Shown here: piece by piece, positions 11,255 through 21,475 of the stretch
How positions within the stretch are numbered: the first letter of the stretch is position 1
Layout: every line of letters begins with the position of its first letter
From: Tridacna crocea
Lineage: Eukaryota > Mollusca > Bivalvia > Cardiida > Cardiidae
Length of the DNA stretch: 64,000 bases
Direction of reading: 5' to 3'
Assembly (NCBI GenBank): GCA_943736015.1
Contig: OX031063.1
Span: forward strand, 4,321,001 to 4,385,000
The notes under the pieces: model-generated
What the model saw: the letters and a program-made list of their open reading frames with translations, nothing else
Told to the model about the DNA's origin: nothing
The model's database searches: none
Translations under genes and position numbers: made by a program

Positions 11255-11417
11255 TTAATCCTTCACCAAACAGTCTTTGCTTTTTACAACTCCGAGAAAC
11301 ATTGTGAGAAAAGGAGACAGTGCTGGTTACCAGCATTTTCTCCTTTTTCCCACAATGTTTTCAAAAAGCTTCTTTCCCAGGGGCATTGAAAGTCCTCGTT
11401 GTGTGGTAAGGGGTTGA
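11255..11417. mobile_element. Left-left foldback TTAA MITE, 163 bp
   Basis: Both ends are the ACAATCCCGACTTTTAACGA-type end, facing each other across the hairpin. The GACAAAATTTTAGAC arm is absent. Confidence 0.75.
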
Positions 11418-11453
11418 TATCATTACCAACATGCTATGTAATCACTGTACATT

Positions 11454-11682
11454 TTAACCCTTTACTCCATAGATACTTATTTCTACGCATTGCTTGTAGG
11501 AGCCTTTGGAAAACATTGTGGCAAAAGGTGAAATTGCTCGTAACGAGCAATTTCACCTTTTGCCACACTGTTTTCTATGCTATCAAGAGTTGTCATATAC
11601 ACATAAGAAACAGCGTCATCCTTGCTGTTACTTAGGGTCAATTAGAAATACCATAGAAATGCCTTATGAGGTAAAGGGTTAA
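11454..11682 (+). mobile_element. TTAA MITE subfamily B (ACTCCATAGATAC), complete
   Basis: Core is ATTGCTCGTAACGAGCAAT instead of AATGCTGG. Arms read GTGGCAAAAGGTGAA. Confidence 0.95.
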
Positions 11683-11729
11683 TATTTGAAGCACACTGTT
11701 TTATTACAGCCCTGCAAACTAATGTTTTC

Positions 11730-12020
11730 CGGGGTAAACTGGAATCAGCCAGTCTGTCTGTCCATCTGTGTGCCCGTCTGTGTACAAAATACTCGTAATT
11801 TTGTGTCCCTAACTCCTCCTACAGTTTTACTGCTATTGTATTGAAAGTTTGTTGATACAGTCATTGATCATGTACTGAAGTTGTGTAATACGCAGTTTTC
11901 ATTGATCTACTCCCTATGATTCTGGGGTTATTTCCCCTTTAAGGCTTGAACTTGGAATGGGTTTTTTGATAAAAGTTTGTTTCTGTCAAAGCGCTGGCGG
12001 GGGTAGTAAGTCACAATCAG
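11730..12020 (+). repeat. Dispersed 300-bp repeat, GGAATCAGCCWGTCTGTC type
   Basis: Inverted relative of 25030-25325: both contain GGAATCAGCC, TTTTGTGTC and an AACTCCTC/TACAGTTK block in mirrored order. Confidence 0.65.
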
Positions 12021-12149
12021 TGACAGTTCTAGATTTTTTCTGTAATAATCATACAAACTTGTAGACCCCAAAACCCACTTCTATCTCATACATGGGCAAA
12101 ACAGTTGGATACAGCCTAACATATCGTGTTTGTCTTTTTTCCAAATGCA

Positions 12150-12310
12150 TATTTGAGCTGTTCTCTGTGAAAAGGGGGGTTAATGCACCTGCAGTGTATT
12201 CACCCAGATCAGCCTGTGCAAACTGCATGGGCTGATCTGGATCGAAATCTTTTGCTTTTGTTCTGCATATCAAAGGGCCATTCTACCTCATAATTCAGTC
12301 GATTGTAAGT
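12150..12310. repeat. GTGAAAAGGGG / AGCCTGTGC dispersed repeat
   Basis: GATCAGCCTGTGCAAACTGC and GGGCTGATCTGGATC form a short inverted pair. Related pieces at 17395-17560 and 29938-30024. Confidence 0.5.
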
Positions 12311-12352
12311 CGAAATGGATTTGAAGGATGCTTATTTTTCATGAATACTTGC

Positions 12353-12584
12353 TTAACCCATTACCACACAGCAAAATTTTAGACCTATCCAAATTGAAAG
12401 CAATTGCAGACGAAAACAATTTCAAAGCAGCTTCAATGGTACAATTTTGCTTTGATAGGGTAGAAAACTTTGTGGGGGAAGGAGAAAATACTGGTTACCA
12501 GCATTTTCTCCTTTTCCCACAATATTTTCAAAAGGCCTCTTCCTCAGGGGTGTTAAAAGTCATCATTGTGTGGTACAGGGTTAA
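12353..12584 (-). mobile_element. TTAA MITE, complete
   Basis: Left TTAACCCATTACCACACAGC, right GTGTGGTACAGGGTTAA. Confidence 0.93.
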
Positions 12585-12591
12585 ATGCTTA

Positions 12592-12789
12592 GTCCTTTCC
12601 CAGACAGTCCCTGGTTTTTACGACCCTAAGATAAAAGCCTTTTGAAAACATTGTGGGAAAAGGAGAAAATATTGGTTTTCTACTCTGCTGGAAACAAATT
12701 TCAATTTTTGAGTTAGATTTATTTTGTCGTCTGCAAATGCTCTCAATTTGGACCAGTCTACTTTTTTTTCTTCGTTTGGTAAAAGTTAA
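12592..12789 (+). mobile_element. TTAA MITE, half hairpin deleted; first of a stacked trio
   Basis: One hairpin arm (GGGAAAAGGAGAAAATA) remains. Ends in the TTAA used by the next copy. Confidence 0.82.
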
Positions 12790-13018
12790 CCCTTAATTTT
12801 ATGGCAAAATTTTAACCTTATCAAAATTTATAACCTTTGCGGACGACAAGATAAATGTTGACTCGAAAATTGAAGCTTGACTTTGGAAGAGTAGAAAACG
12901 TGGTGGGAAAAGGAGAAAATGCTGTTTTTTTTTAGCATTTTCTCCTCTTCCCACAGTGTTTTCAGAAGGCTTCTTCCTTATGCTTGTTAAAACCAGGGAT
13001 TGTTTGGTAAAGGGTTAA
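12786..13018 (-). mobile_element. TTAA MITE, second of a stacked trio
   Basis: Shares 12786-12789 with the left neighbour and 13015-13018 with the right one. Hairpin loop replaced by T run. Confidence 0.85.
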
Positions 13019-13243
13019 CCCTTTACTCCATAGATACTCATTTCTACGCATTGCTTGTCAGAGCTTTTGGAAAACATTGTGGCAAAAGGTGAAATTGCTC
13101 GTCACGAGCAATTTCACCTTTTACCACAATGTTTTCTGTGCTATCAAAAGGTGTCATATACACATAAAAAACGGCTTCATTCTTGCAGTTATTTAGGGTC
13201 AATTAGAGACAGCATAGAAATGCCCTATGGGGTAAAGGGTTAA
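13015..13243 (+). mobile_element. TTAA MITE subfamily B, third of a stacked trio
   Basis: ATTGCTCGTCACGAGCAAT core. Starts in the shared TTAA. Confidence 0.95.
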
Positions 13244-13268
13244 TGGGAGGTACATTGGAAATCTTTCA

Positions 13269-13544
13269 ACCCTTTTCCACACAATCCTGACTTTAACCCA
13301 TTATCACACAATCCCTACTTTTGACGACTCTGAGAAAGAAGCCTTTAGAAAACATTGTGGGAAAAGGAGAAAATGATGGTAACCAGCATTTTCTCCTTTT
13401 CCCACAATGTTTTCTACTATTAAAGAAAAGGTTCTATCATTTGAGATCAAGAACAAGTACTCCCATCTGAGATCAGTTGATACATTGTCTGTAAATTCCT
13501 TCAAATAGATCAGTCTAAAATTTTTCCATGTGGTAAGGCGTTGA
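13269..13544 (+). mobile_element. TTAA MITE preceded by a 24-bp left-end stub of another
   Basis: Stub CCTTTTCCACACAATCCTGA runs into TTAACCCATTATCACAC at 13293. Right end decayed to GCGTTGA. Confidence 0.85.
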
Positions 13545-13639
13545 CAAATCAGGAACAACTACTCTCAAACAGCTGCACATTCAGCAGTACATAGAACAAA
13601 TGTGAACTGCTTAGCTTCTACATGTAAATGGAAAGATTG

Positions 13640-13895
13640 TAGTTGGTTGTATTGGATTTTAACGCCATTTCAACAGCCAATGTCATATCATGGCGGTTGG
13701 TGACGCACATGATTGTGTTTCCTAGCTTTCTCATACCAGTTCCAACACAACTTTCTTTCCAAAACCACCGACTACTTTTCTCACATGCTTCAGCAGAGGT
13801 GAGAGGCGAAAATAAGATAGTTCACCTCAACCAGGTATCGAACTCACAACCACCAGGTCATGAGTCTGACACGCTCACCACTGAGCCTCCGGGCG
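13640..13895 (-). mobile_element. tRNA-derived SINE, family S2
   Basis: Minus strand head GGCTCAGTGGTGAGCGTG (A box) and GAGTTCGATACC (B box), spaced as in a tRNA. Related copies at 29145-29355 and 36825-37092. Confidence 0.75.
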
Positions 13896-14143
13896 GGTGT
13901 AAATGGAAAGAAAAAGACATGTCCGGCATGGTTTGTGTGAAGTAGAATATATGCTTTGCTCAATCGTGTATTCATACAAAGTATATTGTGTATTGTGATT
14001 GTCCAGTCTTTACAAATAAATTGCATTTGCTAGTCATTGCTCTTTGTATTACTTTTGCTCTGGTTTATTCTCCCTCTTCCCCCACTCCTGACCAAGAAAT
14101 GCAATACCATATTACTACAGATATTGACGGAATTGGATTTATT

Positions 14144-14372
14144 TTAACCCTTTCCCAAACTACACACTTTTGGACTAGACCAAATTGAAAGCATTTGCAG
14201 ACAACAATTCAACTCTCACTGAAAATATGATTTCTGTCCATGATAGGGTAGAAAACATTGTGGGAAAAGAAGAAAATGCTGGTTACCAGCATTTTCTCCT
14301 TTTCCCACAATGTTTTCAAAAGGCTACTATTCCAGACCCGTAAAAACCAGGGATTGTTTGGGAAAGGGTTAA
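14144..14372 (-). mobile_element. TTAA MITE subfamily C (CCCTTTCCCAAAC), complete
   Basis: Right end CCAGGGATTGTTTGGGAAAG. Characteristic TATTCCAGACCCGTAAAAA block. Confidence 0.94.
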
Positions 14373-14444
14373 TCATGAAACGCCGTTTTTCCAAAAAGAA
14401 AAAGCAGTGATTGATTGAATGAAGATAAGTGCCATATCCAGTAT

Positions 14445-14530
14445 CATTTCAGATATATCATGGCTGCCAGTGCACCTATCCTTGTTTTCCTCACCAAATT
14501 TGAACCCCGGGCTACAATTTGATAAAACTT
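14445..14530 (-). mobile_element. SINE S2 tail fragment
   Basis: TTTCAGATATATCATGGCTG and CCAGTGCACCTATCC match the 36.8-kb copy. Confidence 0.5.
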
Positions 14531-14599
14531 GGTACAGGCCTGCTAGATTCAGCTACATGCCCTATGCCTTATTTTCAGATAACACATTTGGCTGAAATT

Positions 14600-14715
14600 T
14601 TTGGGTTCGCTTTTTGAAGAGTGAATAGTATTGTAGAAAAAGTCGGAAATGGTTGGCATTTCTTACTTTTCCAACAATGATGGTAAAACCTTTCTTCTGG
14701 GTCATTCAATCACTG
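14600..14715 (-). mobile_element. Decayed TTAA MITE core
   Basis: GTAGAAAAAGTCGGAAATGG and TTTCTTACTTTTCCAACAATG remain. Confidence 0.4.
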
Positions 14716-14938
14716 AATTGTATTCAAACAGATGAAAGATGGTTTGTAACGGGGATGTACAGTTTGTATATATACAAGTTGCTCTGAAAAATCAGATTCT
14801 CGGCATTGTTTGAAAGATAAAAACATACAAAGAGGAATTGGGTCATAGACTAATTTATTGATCTGAAATAGACAAATAGCTACAATAGACACTGATCAAT
14901 GAATGTAGACCATTAAATTTTGATCTAAGTATTGGCCC

Positions 14939-15162
14939 GTAACCCTTTACCACACAATCCCGACTTTCAATGACCCTGATAAAGAAGCCTTACGAAAACA
15001 CTTTGGGAAAAGGAGAAAATGCTGGTAGCCAGCATTTTCTCCTTTTCCCACAATGTTTTCTATCCTTCCCAAAACAAATTTCTGAGACACACTTATTTTG
15101 TCGTCTGCAAATTCTATCAATTTGGACTAAGTATTCTATTTTGTCGTTTGGTAAAGAGTTAA
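14939..15162 (+). mobile_element. TTAA MITE, left TTAA mutated to GTAA
   Basis: ACAATCCCGACTTTCAATGAC left, GTTTGGTAAAGAGTTAA right. Confidence 0.92.
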
Positions 15163-15577
15163 AGTGCTTTTCACAATGATTGTTATCCTTGCAGCCATTA
15201 TATAACAAGATCAGACAATTCAAAGTGTCAAGTCTAATCCTTGATATCTATCATCTGTTTTGCTGAGACACATTCTGGATAGAGCAACTATAATTTCATT
15301 GTAATCATTTCAGTATTAGTTTGAAAGTCTCCTGGTTTTACTTTGTGCACTAAGAATGACTAGAACAGATACAATGTCAGTTCAAGGCTTACTGGCTTTC
15401 TTTGGCTCAAGACATCAGAGAAAATACATGTCAAATAATGAAAGTCTTAGATCGGCCAGCATATTGTGAGCAGTCTGACCTTGATTAACCTTATCTGCAA
15501 ACACAACCAAAAATTTAATTGACACTAAAAATGCTCAAATTGATTCTAAAATATATTCGAGAAGCACCATTTAACTA

Positions 15578-15810
15578 TAAAGTCCTTTGCAAACAACAAA
15601 ATTAAAGACAGAGCCAAACTGAAAGCCTTTGCAGAGGAAAAATATTACTTATATGGTGAAATTTGTCTTTGAATGATGGAAAACATCAAGGGAAAAAGGA
15701 GAAAATGCTGGTTACCAGCATTTTCTCCTTTTTCCACAATGTTTTCCAAGACTTTTTCCCCCCCCGAGTCGTTAATAGTCAGGATTTTGTGGCAAAGGTT
15801 AAAAGGTTAA
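15578..15810 (-). mobile_element. TTAA MITE, diverged
   Basis: Core hairpin intact. Right end GTGGCAAAGGTTAAAAGG with a short C run inside. Confidence 0.8.
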
Positions 15811-16098
15811 TGCATCAAATGTCAAATCAGTGTCAAGTATAACTCAACATTTATGACAACTGAAGAAATTCATTAAAATCTGGTTAATGGTAGACAGGAA
15901 TGCTAAACAATCTATACACTAGGAAAAAATACAGCAAGAACTGAAACAATTTTGTCCACCACTTCAAGTTAAACAAGAGCACCATGTGTGGGTGCCAGCG
16001 CTCGGCAGAGGCTATAAGTGCTTGATTTTCAGTATAATTTCTAAATCCAAAAGGGACATAACTGTGTAAATAATACTTTGATGGTAATCTGCCCTTAT

Positions 16099-16327
16099 TT
16101 AACCCATTACCACACAATCCCTACTTTAGTCACCCCAGAGAAGGAAGCCTTGAGAAAACATTGTGCGAAAAGGAGAAAATGCTGGTAACCAGCATTTTCT
16201 CCTTTTCCCACAATGTTTTCTACCTTTCACAAAACAAAATTCAAATTTTCAGTCACTTTTATATTGTCGTCTGCAAATGCTTTGAATTTGGACAAGCCTG
16301 AAATATTGTTGTTTGGTAAAGAGTTAA
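16099..16327 (+). mobile_element. TTAA MITE, complete
   Basis: CCCATTACCACACAATCC and TTGTTTGGTAAAGAGTTAA ends. Confidence 0.95.
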
Positions 16328-16692
16328 TGAGTTCCTCTTTTCATAGTAAACAACTTCTCAAAGTCTGAAGTATATATCTTTAGTGAAACATAAATGTTAC
16401 AAAAGTCATAGATTTATGATGACAGCACAGACATCGCCAGGGCTACGACAACAACTTGTAATTTTCTTCAAAGACAGCCTAGCTAAAAAATTCATCACTA
16501 CAATTTCAAAACAGTATGTATATCAACATTGTAAAATTAAGAAATGAGGCCTTCGCTTACAACCTGATCTATTTCTACTTTTTTACCACTAGTTTAATGA
16601 ACATGAAAGTTTGCAACAAATGAATAGCTGGTATGCAAACAGCATCGTGAGGAATCAAACTAATACGGACACATATCCTCCTTTTTCGAGGT

Positions 16693-16921
16693 TTAACTCT
16701 TTACCACACAACAAACATTTAGACTGGTCCAAATGGAAAGCACTTGCAGACGATAAAATAGATGTAACTCAAAAATTGAAAGTTGTTTCAAACAGGGTAG
16801 AAAACATTGTGGGAAAAGGAGAAAATGCTGGTTACCAGCATTTTCTCCTTTTCCCACAAAGTTTTCAAGAGGCTTCTATCTCAGGGTTGTAAAAACCTGG
16901 GATTGTTTGGTAGAGGGTTAA
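16693..16921 (-). mobile_element. TTAA MITE, complete
   Basis: TTAACTCTTTACCACACAAC and TTGTTTGGTAGAGGGTTAA ends; perfect hairpin. Confidence 0.95.
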
Positions 16922-17085
16922 AAGACCAATACCATAACCACTGAGCTAAAGAGATATCTCTCTAATGCAGTTGTCAAGTATTGTATTTAAATTGGGATAA
17001 AGCCATACATGAAGGAGTGATCTTTTGTAATACTAGGAACAAACCTCATTGAAAAATACACTTTGTTCCCAAGCTATTCCTGCTT

Positions 17086-17300
17086 TTAAACCTTTACCAC
17101 ACAATGCCGACTTTTGGCACCCCTAGGAATGAAGCCTTTTAAAAACCTTGTGGGAAAAGGAGAAAATGCTGGTAACCAGCATTTTCACCTTTTCCCACAA
17201 TGTTTTCTACCCTATCGAAGACTGAATACACTGAAATTGTTGTCTGCAAATGCTTTCAATTCAGACAAGGCCAAAATTTTGTTGTCTGGTAAAGGGGTAA
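17086..17300 (+). mobile_element. TTAA MITE, right TTAA mutated
   Basis: Shortened middle (CGAAGACTGAATACACTG), right end GTCTGGTAAAGGGGTAA. Confidence 0.88.
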
Positions 17301-17394
17301 CCAAATCTGTCATTGTAAAGGCACAGCATGACCACAGAGAATTTACTAGGAATTTAATCATTTTGAGTGAAGTTGATACATGTACAACAAATGA

Positions 17395-17560
17395 CTCTAT
17401 TGTGCTCTGTGAAAAGGGGGCTTATTGTATCTGCAACATGTATCAACCCACATCATTCTGCACAGTCTGTCCCGGTTGACAAGGTATCAAACCTTTCAGC
17501 TATTTGCAAATTCATGCATTTCCAAGAACCATTCTACCATTATTCAAGATTCAATAATTG
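17395..17560. repeat. GTGAAAAGGGG dispersed repeat, decayed
   Basis: Shares CTCTGTGAAAAGGGGG, TCTGCACAG and CCATTCTACC with 12150-12310. Confidence 0.45.
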
Positions 17561-17683
17561 TCCGACTATATTGAATATATCTATCCCTAATTATGCTATT
17601 ACTTAGCCTTGTTAAATGTATGACAGAAATGCATTAAACTCTCTTTTACCAGAGTGCTTCACACAATAAAAGCAGAAAGGGGC

Positions 17684-17912
17684 ATTACTCTTTACCAAAC
17701 TAAAAAATTTTCGACTGGTCCAAATTGAAAGCATATACACACGACAAAACAACAGTGACTGAAAGTTTGAAATTTCTTTAGGTATGGGAAGAAAACATTG
17801 AGGGAAAAGGAGAAAATGCTGGTTACCAGCATTTTTTCCTTTTCCGACAATGTTTTCAGAAGGCTTCTTTCTTAGGTCCATTAAAAGTCGAAACTGTGTG
17901 GTAAAGGGTTCA
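17684..17912 (-). mobile_element. TTAA MITE, both end tetranucleotides mutated
   Basis: Ends ATTA and TTCA; hairpin complete. Confidence 0.9.
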
Positions 17913-18425
17913 TCTATTTACACATGCAAACTAAGATTAGGAAATTTTCACAATGATAGAAAAATCTGCTTGACACATCGACAAGCTAATGCGAGTGAGA
18001 CAGTGCATCATGAATGAATGAATAAATGAATAGTGTTTTATGGCCCGTCGACAACTTAGGTCATATTGGGCGCACTTACTTAGTAAACAATAATGCAAGG
18101 TGAAAATAACATACATGTGCAACAACATAAGACAAATATGATAAATGAGGAATGGATGAAACACAAAATGATGCCCCTTTTGTCGCCTTTTACGACATGC
18201 ATGCTGTCACTTTTGTTCCGCCAGATGAAATGGCAGATGTGACGATCGTGGGACTGCAGTGGTTTAGACAGTGCATCAAGTGATCAGCTGTTGTGTATTC
18301 TGTTGATATATTTATTATATTAATTTACATGATATCATAATAACATTGATGTACACGTAATTATATAGTAGTTCGCACATGTCCTACATCTGGAAGATAA
18401 TGATAATATACAAAGGAGATACAAA

Positions 18426-18700
18426 TTTACTATAATGGCTTACAACAAGCAGAAAATGGCATTTGAACAGTTGCGTAAAGTGTCCTCTCGGATCAGCCTG
18501 TGCAGTCCACGAAGGCTAATACGAAACACCACTTTCTGTTTTTATGAAATTTCTTGCTACGCACAAGTCTACTGTAGCATAAAATATAATGTCGTCGTAA
18601 AGTGCTGTTTCAGATTAGCTTGCGCGAAACGTGCAGGCTGATCTATGAGGACACTTTACCCAAATGTCATAATGTCCCTTTTCATGTTGTGCAGGCCGTA
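18426..18700. mobile_element. CTCGGATYAGCCTG foldback MITE, copy 1
   Basis: Inverted arms contain GTCCTCTCGGATCAGCCTG and its complement in the right half. Family common in bivalve genomes (from memory). Confidence 0.7.
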
Positions 18701-18962
18701 TGGCTTGCAACACATGAAAAGGGGCATTCGGACATTTGTGTAAAGTGTCGTCTCGGATCAGCCTGCGCAGGTTAATCCGAACTGCACGGTACTAAAATTA
18801 CATTTTGTGCAACAGCAGACTTGCGCAAAACAGAAAATTAAATAAGAATAGAAAGTGCCGTCTCGGATTAGCCTGCGCGGACTGCGCAGGCTAATCCGAG
18901 ACAACACTTTACGCAAATGCCTGAATGCCCTTTTTCGTGTATTAAAGGCCATATAATACAAG
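18690..18962. mobile_element. CTCGGATYAGCCTG foldback MITE, copy 2
   Basis: Ends TGAAAAGGGGCATT and AATGCCCTTTTTC. Includes GCCTGCGCGGACTGCGCAGG. Overlaps the end of copy 1. Confidence 0.75.
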
Positions 18963-19324
18963 AGCACTAGATATGAACACTAGAAAATCAGTAAGTAACT
19001 CTTTCCAAAACAACAAAATTTGCACATTCACAAAATGAAAGCCTTTTCAGGCATTTAGAAAAACAAATATGAACCCCTAATATACAAATTTAAAATATGG
19101 AGGTGAGGAAAGTTTCAAACAAGTTTAAAACACAGTTACAATTTAATAGAGAAAAAAACTGAATCCAAATACAGAACAATCTTTCTCCATCCTCGTACAA
19201 ACACAGCTGTTCTTCTGTCACAGTTATTCTTGTGTTGAAAATGATGTTGTGTTTTCTGTCCAACAGTATAAAAATAAAATGTTAAAATTAAGATCATTCT
19301 AATTAATAGAAATAAATTTTTGTT

Positions 19325-19516
19325 CCTTTATGTAACAATCCCATGCTTTAATTAAGTTGCGAAAGACAGCATTTGAAAATATTGAGAATAATTTTCATAC
19401 AAAATTTTCTATGCTTTCAAAAACAAATTTCATTACCTAAACCAAGGTACATTTGTTGTCTGCAAAAACTTTCAACTTTGACAATCCTAATATTTGGCCT
19501 TTTTCGAAAAAAGTTA
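19325..19516 (+). mobile_element. Decayed TTAA MITE
   Basis: GTAACAATCCCATGC left, TTGTTGTCTGCAAAAAC right block; hairpin lost. Confidence 0.5.
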
Positions 19517-19542
19517 AGTCTTAAATAGTTAAATTAAAACTT

Positions 19543-19771
19543 TTAACTCATTACCAAACGACAATATTTTAGACTTGTCCAAATTGAAAGCATTTGCAGA
19601 CGACAAAGTAAAAGTGACTGAAAATTTGAAATTTGTTTTGTGAAGGGTAGAAAACATTGTGAGAAAAGGAGAAAATGCTGGTTACCAGCATTTTCTCCTT
19701 TTCACACAATGTTTTCTAAAGGCTTCCTCCTCAGGGGAGTCAAAAGTAGGGATTGTGTGGTAATGGGATAA
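19543..19771 (-). mobile_element. TTAA MITE, right end mutated
   Basis: TTAACTCATTACCAAACGAC left, GTAATGGGATAA right. Confidence 0.93.
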
Positions 19772-19774
19772 AAA

Positions 19775-19938
19775 ATTTTGGGACTGGACCAACTTCAAAG
19801 CATCTGCAGACAACAAATTAAATCTTGTTAGTGTGGTGATTTCTGATTTTGATAGGGTATTTCACTATTTCCCACAATGTTTGAGTGGGCTATTTTCTCA
19901 GGGTCGTTAAAAGTAGGGATGGTGTGGTAAAGAGTTAA
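19775..19938 (-). mobile_element. TTAA MITE fragment
   Basis: GACTGGACCAACTTCAAAGC and right end GGTAAAGAGTTAA; first hairpin arm deleted. Confidence 0.7.
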
Positions 19939-20141
19939 TTAAATCACTTTTTTAAATCCTTAGTTTACAAAAATACTTCGGGAAAGGGAGAAAATGCTAG
20001 GAACCCGATGCAAAAAGGAACCAGCACTTTCTTCGTTTTACATGATTTTTCCTATCTTGGATGGTAAAATTCCACCCATGGGACAAAATATTGTGTACTA
20101 TCCAAAAATGTTTCATTTGAACTAGTCAAAAAAAGAATTTC

Positions 20142-20370
20142 TTAACCCTTTACCACACAATCTCGACTTTTAACGACCCTGAGAAAGAAGCCTTTTGAAA
20201 ACATTGTAGGAAAAGGAGAAAATGCTGGTAACCAGCATTTTCTTCTTTTCCCACAATGTTTTCTACCCTTCCCAAGACAAATTTCAACTTTTGAGCCATA
20301 CTTACATTGTCGTCTGCAAATGCTTTCAATTTGGACTGGCCTAAAATTTTGTCCATTGGTAAAGAGTTAA
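20142..20370 (+). mobile_element. TTAA MITE, complete
   Basis: CCCTTTACCACACAATCTCG and CATTGGTAAAGAGTTAA ends. Confidence 0.95.
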
Positions 20371-20462
20371 ATAGCAGGTATATAAACTGTACAAATACAG
20401 TCAGTGGTACAGCTTGAACTACTAAACCATCCTCATAAGTTAGCAATCATCACAAAGTAGTG

Positions 20463-20928
20463 TTTAATCCTTTACTATACAATCCCATCCTCGGATACCC
20501 CGGGGTTTCCCTATTTGCTACGCTACATTGACAGCTGGGACAATTACATGTAATTGAATTTCCCTCGCTTTACCGCTGGCCGAATGCTGGCTTTTCATTG
20601 GTTCCATCATCATTTTGTGATGGGCGAGTGGACTGTACGCTATGACATTTCGTATCGATTTTCGGCGGCTGATTCAAAGTTTTATTAGTCAATTGTCCCA
20701 GGGGTCGATGTAGCGTAGCAAATAGGGAGACCCCAGGGTATCCGAGGATGATACAATCCCAACTTCTAACGACCCTGAAAAAGAAGCCTTTGGAAAATAT
20801 TGTGGGAAAAGGAGAAAATGCGTGTAACCATCCCTTTCCAAAACAAATTTCAAATTTCCAGTCACTTTCATTTTGTCGTCTGCAAATGCTTTCAATTTGG
20901 ACCTGTCTAAAGTTTTGTCGTTTTACCA
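20463..20928 (+). mobile_element. TTAA MITE split by the 265-bp MULE-like MITE
   Basis: Left 22 bp, then the insert (20486-20750), then the rest from AACTTCTAACGACCC. Second hairpin arm deleted. Confidence 0.85.
20486..20750. mobile_element. 265-bp Mutator-like MITE with 9-bp target duplication
   Basis: Inverted ends CATCCTCGGATACCC and a CTATTTGCTACGCTACAT subterminal match. The target duplication ATACAATCC is at 20477-20485 and 20751-20759. It is inserted in the left end of a TTAA MITE (20463-20928). A 9-bp duplication points to the MULE superfamily. Confidence 0.85.
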
Positions 20929-20993
20929 GGTATCCATATTAAAAGTGTTTTTCAGGAGACAATCCAGAGATTACTATACTAATGAAGGTTGTC

Positions 20994-21222
20994 CTAACCC
21001 ATTACCACACAATCCCTACTTTTGACACCCCTGAGAAAGAAGCCTTTAGAAAACATTGTGGGAAAAGGAGAAAATCCTGGTTACCAGCATTTTCTCTTTT
21101 TCCCACAAGGTTTTTCTACCCTTCACAGAACAAATTTAAATTTTCAGTCACTTTTATTTTGTCATCTGCTAATGCTTTCGATTTGGACAAGCCTAAAATA
21201 TTATCATTTGGTAATGGGTTAA
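20994..21222 (+). mobile_element. TTAA MITE 3' of ST13
   Basis: CTAACCCATTACCACAC and ATTTGGTAATGGGTTAA ends. On the minus strand it supplies AAAATAAAAGTG about 325 nt past the ST13 stop. Confidence 0.93.
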
Positions 21223-21228
21223 AATGGG

Positions 21229-21334
21229 TAGAAGTGTGAGAAAAAGGACAAAATGCTGGTAACCAGCATTTTCTACTTTTTCTTTCCATGTTTTGTAAGG
21301 TCCTCCTCTTTATCTAAGTTGGTAAAGGGTAAAT
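21229..21334 (-). mobile_element. TTAA MITE right half
   Basis: Hairpin AATGCTGGTAACCAGCATT then GGTAAAGGGTAAAT. Confidence 0.65.
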
Positions 21335-21475
21335 ACATGACATAATATATGCAAAAATTTGGAGCAAACTTCGGGACTGTTCATCATGGACATTTCTCCT
21401 TTTGTACAAATGTATTCCAAAGTGGTTAAATGCAAGATTCAAGCTCAGTAACTGAAGAATGAACACTGCTAACCT

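Noticed and set aside
13853-13895. A tRNA gene
   Set aside because: A- and B-box-like elements are present, but the sequence does not close into an acceptor stem and continues into a SINE body.
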